From assembly GCF_014642855.1 (NCBI RefSeq), contig NZ_BMJB01000001.1, positions 2,976,001-3,040,000 on the forward strand: a stretch of 64,000 bases of DNA. Direction: 5' to 3'. The stretch's first letter is position 1; every line of letters starts with the position of its first letter. The stretch is from Edaphobacter acidisoli (lineage in GTDB: Bacteria; Acidobacteriota; Terriglobia; Terriglobales; Acidobacteriaceae). The translations under genes were made by a program, and so were the position numbers. The notes under the pieces were generated by a model. That model searched no databases and was not told the origin of the DNA. It saw nothing but the letters and a program-made list of their open reading frames with translations. Of this stretch, positions 62,507-64,000 are shown piece after piece.

Positions 62507-64000
62507 CTACTCGACGCTGCCGATCCAGGAGGCAAAGGGCGGCAGCGTGATTTTGTTGAGGCTGTTGGTCTGCTCAAGCGACGGCTCGTTTGTCAGTAGC
62601 GTTTTGACAGTTGTGGCTTTGACTCCTGCTTCCTGCATATCAAGCGAGATGGTCTGCGGCTGAGCCGTGAAGTTCAAAGCTACGACAATCGAAGGGCTGC
62701 CATTTACTCCCTTGCGAATATAGGAGAGAACCGACGGGTTATTTTTGTCGAGCATGGCCGACGCACCATCGCGTAATGTAGGGTCGTTCCTGCGCATGGC
62801 GATCAGGCGCTCATACCAGTGCAGCAGCGAGTCAGGCGTCTCCTGTTCCGTCTGCACATTGACGGTGGTGTAGTCAGAGGCGACCGGCAGCCATGTCGTA
62901 TCCGCCGTGCTGAAGCCTGCGTTCTTCGTGTCATTCCACTGCATCGGGGTACGCTCGCCGTCGCGGCCCTTTTCCTTCGGCCATCCGCGAATGCCAATGG
63001 GGTCCTTGACGTCTTCTTTTCTGGTGGGTGTCGATGTGACCATGCCTATCTCCTGCCCGTAATACATCAGCGCAGTCGAGCGTGTAGTGAAGAGCATGGT
63101 TGCGATGATGCGAGCGGTAGCCGCATCGTGAGCGCCGTCGCCGTAGCGGTCCCAGCTGCGCGGGTTGTCGTGATTATCGAAGACAAACAGTGGCTGATTG
63201 CCATCGATCCGTGTCTCGGCTTGCGCGATGCGTGTCCGGAACAGCGAGGCGTCGAGCTTATTAATCATTCCGACCTGCATGTCCATGGGGAGTTGCAGCT
63301 CGTCGTGCTTTGCGCCGCCGTACCACTTGTCGAGCTCGGCTACGCTGGGTAGGTACGTCTCGCCGATGAGCACGCGGTCGCCAGGATATTGGTTAACCAG
63401 CGCACGCAGCCTCCTCATGACGTCGTGAACCTCGGGAAGATTGTTCGTGTAGATGTCGCTCACGTTCGGATCGCCGAACGCGTTGGTGCCGCCGGTCAGT
63501 GGTTCATCGCGCAGCTTCTCATCTTCAAAGAGCGTAGGAACCGCATCGAGCCGGAAGCCTGCGACGCCGCGATCGAGCCAGAACTTCACCGTATTGAACA
63601 TGGCCTTTTCGACTTCGGGATTGCGCCAGTTCAGGTCGGGCTGCTGCTTATAGAACTCGTGATAGTAGAACTGCTTCGTCTTGGGATCCCACTGCCAGGC
63701 CGAGCCTCCGAAAACGCTAATCCAGTTGTTCGGCGGAATGGGTTTGCCCTTAGTATCGTAGCCCTTGGGATCGCGCCAGACATACCAGTCGCGCTTGGCA
63801 TTGTCGCGTGAGCTCTCCGACTCAAGAAACCATTTGTGTTGGTCAGAGGTGTGGTTCATCACCATGTCCATGATGACCCGGATATCGCGCTTTTTTGCCT
63901 CGGCGACAAGGCGGTCGAAATCGGCCAGCGTGCCATACTGCGAATCAATGTTCTCGTAGTCAGAGATGTCGTAGCCGAAGTCAACCTGTGGCGAAGGATA
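62507..64000 (-). CDS. GH13 alpha-amylase-family enzyme (alpha-glucosidase/trehalose-synthase-like), 5' end outside window
   Basis: The frame is open to the window's last base, so the N-terminus is missing; 497 residues are visible. GH13 regions are DMVMNHTSDQH (region I), the nucleophile Asp in GFRLDAVPTL (II), Glu in LIGETYL (III), and VFDNHDNPRSWDRYGDG (IV). It resembles oligo-1,6-glucosidase and alpha-glucosidase in active-site loops; the visible C-terminal domain ends ITLPPFASWIGSVE. It converges in function with treA. A start codon at 63871 is only an internal Met, not the true start. Confidence 0.9.
   Translation of the reverse strand, partial: YPSPQVDFGYDISDYENIDSQYGTLADFDRLVAEAKKRDIRVIMDMVMNHTSDQHKWFLESESSRDNAKRDWYVWRDPKGYDTKGKPIPPNNWISVFGGSAWQWDPKTKQFYYHEFYKQQPDLNWRNPEVEKAMFNTVKFWLDRGVAGFRLDAVPTLFEDEKLRDEPLTGGTNAFGDPNVSDIYTNNLPEVHDVMRRLRALVNQYPGDRVLIGETYLPSVAELDKWYGGAKHDELQLPMDMQVGMINKLDASLFRTRIAQAETRIDGNQPLFVFDNHDNPRSWDRYGDGAHDAATARIIATMLFTTRSTALMYYGQEIGMVTSTPTRKEDVKDPIGIRGWPKEKGRDGERTPMQWNDTKNAGFSTADTTWLPVASDYTTVNVQTEQETPDSLLHWYERLIAMRRNDPTLRDGASAMLDKNNPSVLSYIRKGVNGSPSIVVALNFTAQPQTISLDMQEAGVKATTVKTLLTNEPSLEQTNSLNKITLPPFASWIGSVE

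Overview
The window is a GC-rich bacterial chromosome segment, most likely from an acidobacterium (Acidobacteriaceae-like; inferred). The markers are a PEP-CTERM protein, tandem secreted CRTAC1-type FG-GAP/ASPIC-UnbV proteins next to a TPR protein, a PadR regulator followed by an ADOP-type permease-prefix protein, many secreted glycoside hydrolases and several families of short dispersed palindromes. No rRNA, tRNA, CRISPR array, transposase, phage or plasmid gene was seen.

Layout. 1-5.4 kb: an M23 peptidase fragment, a secreted phosphodiesterase-type hydrolase, a solitary type III polyketide synthase and a PEP-CTERM protein with a structured leader. 5.5-14 kb: a Rel/SpoT enzyme, then an aromatic amino-acid operon (trpB-trpA-chorismate mutase-DAHP synthase-tyrA) preceded by a 22-residue leader peptide whose core carries Phe, Tyr and Trp codons and by mutually exclusive hairpins; then threonine dehydratase. 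14-26.5 kb: D-Ala-D-Ala ligase, small unknown genes, a truncated DUF1810 gene, a molybdopterin oxidoreductase, a TMEM175-like channel, a beta-propeller protein, PilZ, frr, an aminotransferase, a flavin reductase, lipA and a sugar isomerase/epimerase-like protein. 26.6-37.7 kb: GH31, flavodoxin, cytochrome c, TauE/SafE, PBP4-type carboxypeptidase, folP and a large six-hairpin glycosidase. 37.7-48.7 kb: TPR plus two CRTAC1 paralogues, PadR plus permease-prefix protein, an unknown membrane protein, and an ECF sigma/anti-sigma operon. This stretch is the richest in dispersed repeats. 48.8-64 kb: fabD, bcp, a CAP protein, a deacetylase, an ABC permease, a TPR lipoprotein, biotin carboxylase plus biotin carrier, Yip1, fabF-acpP, rmuC, trehalase and a GH13 enzyme cut by the window edge.

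How the genes work together. The main coordinated unit joins the last two steps of Trp synthesis to the entry step and the Phe/Tyr branch under one leader that appears able to sense all three aromatic amino acids. FabD, FabF, AcpP and the biotin carboxylase/carrier pair concern acyl and malonyl chemistry. GH31, the six-hairpin enzyme, trehalase and GH13 suggest periplasmic oligosaccharide and trehalose use. A second theme is that several genes lack a Shine-Dalgarno sequence but have a -10-like hexamer 5-9 nt before the start codon, which suggests leaderless transcripts. The clearest case is padR.
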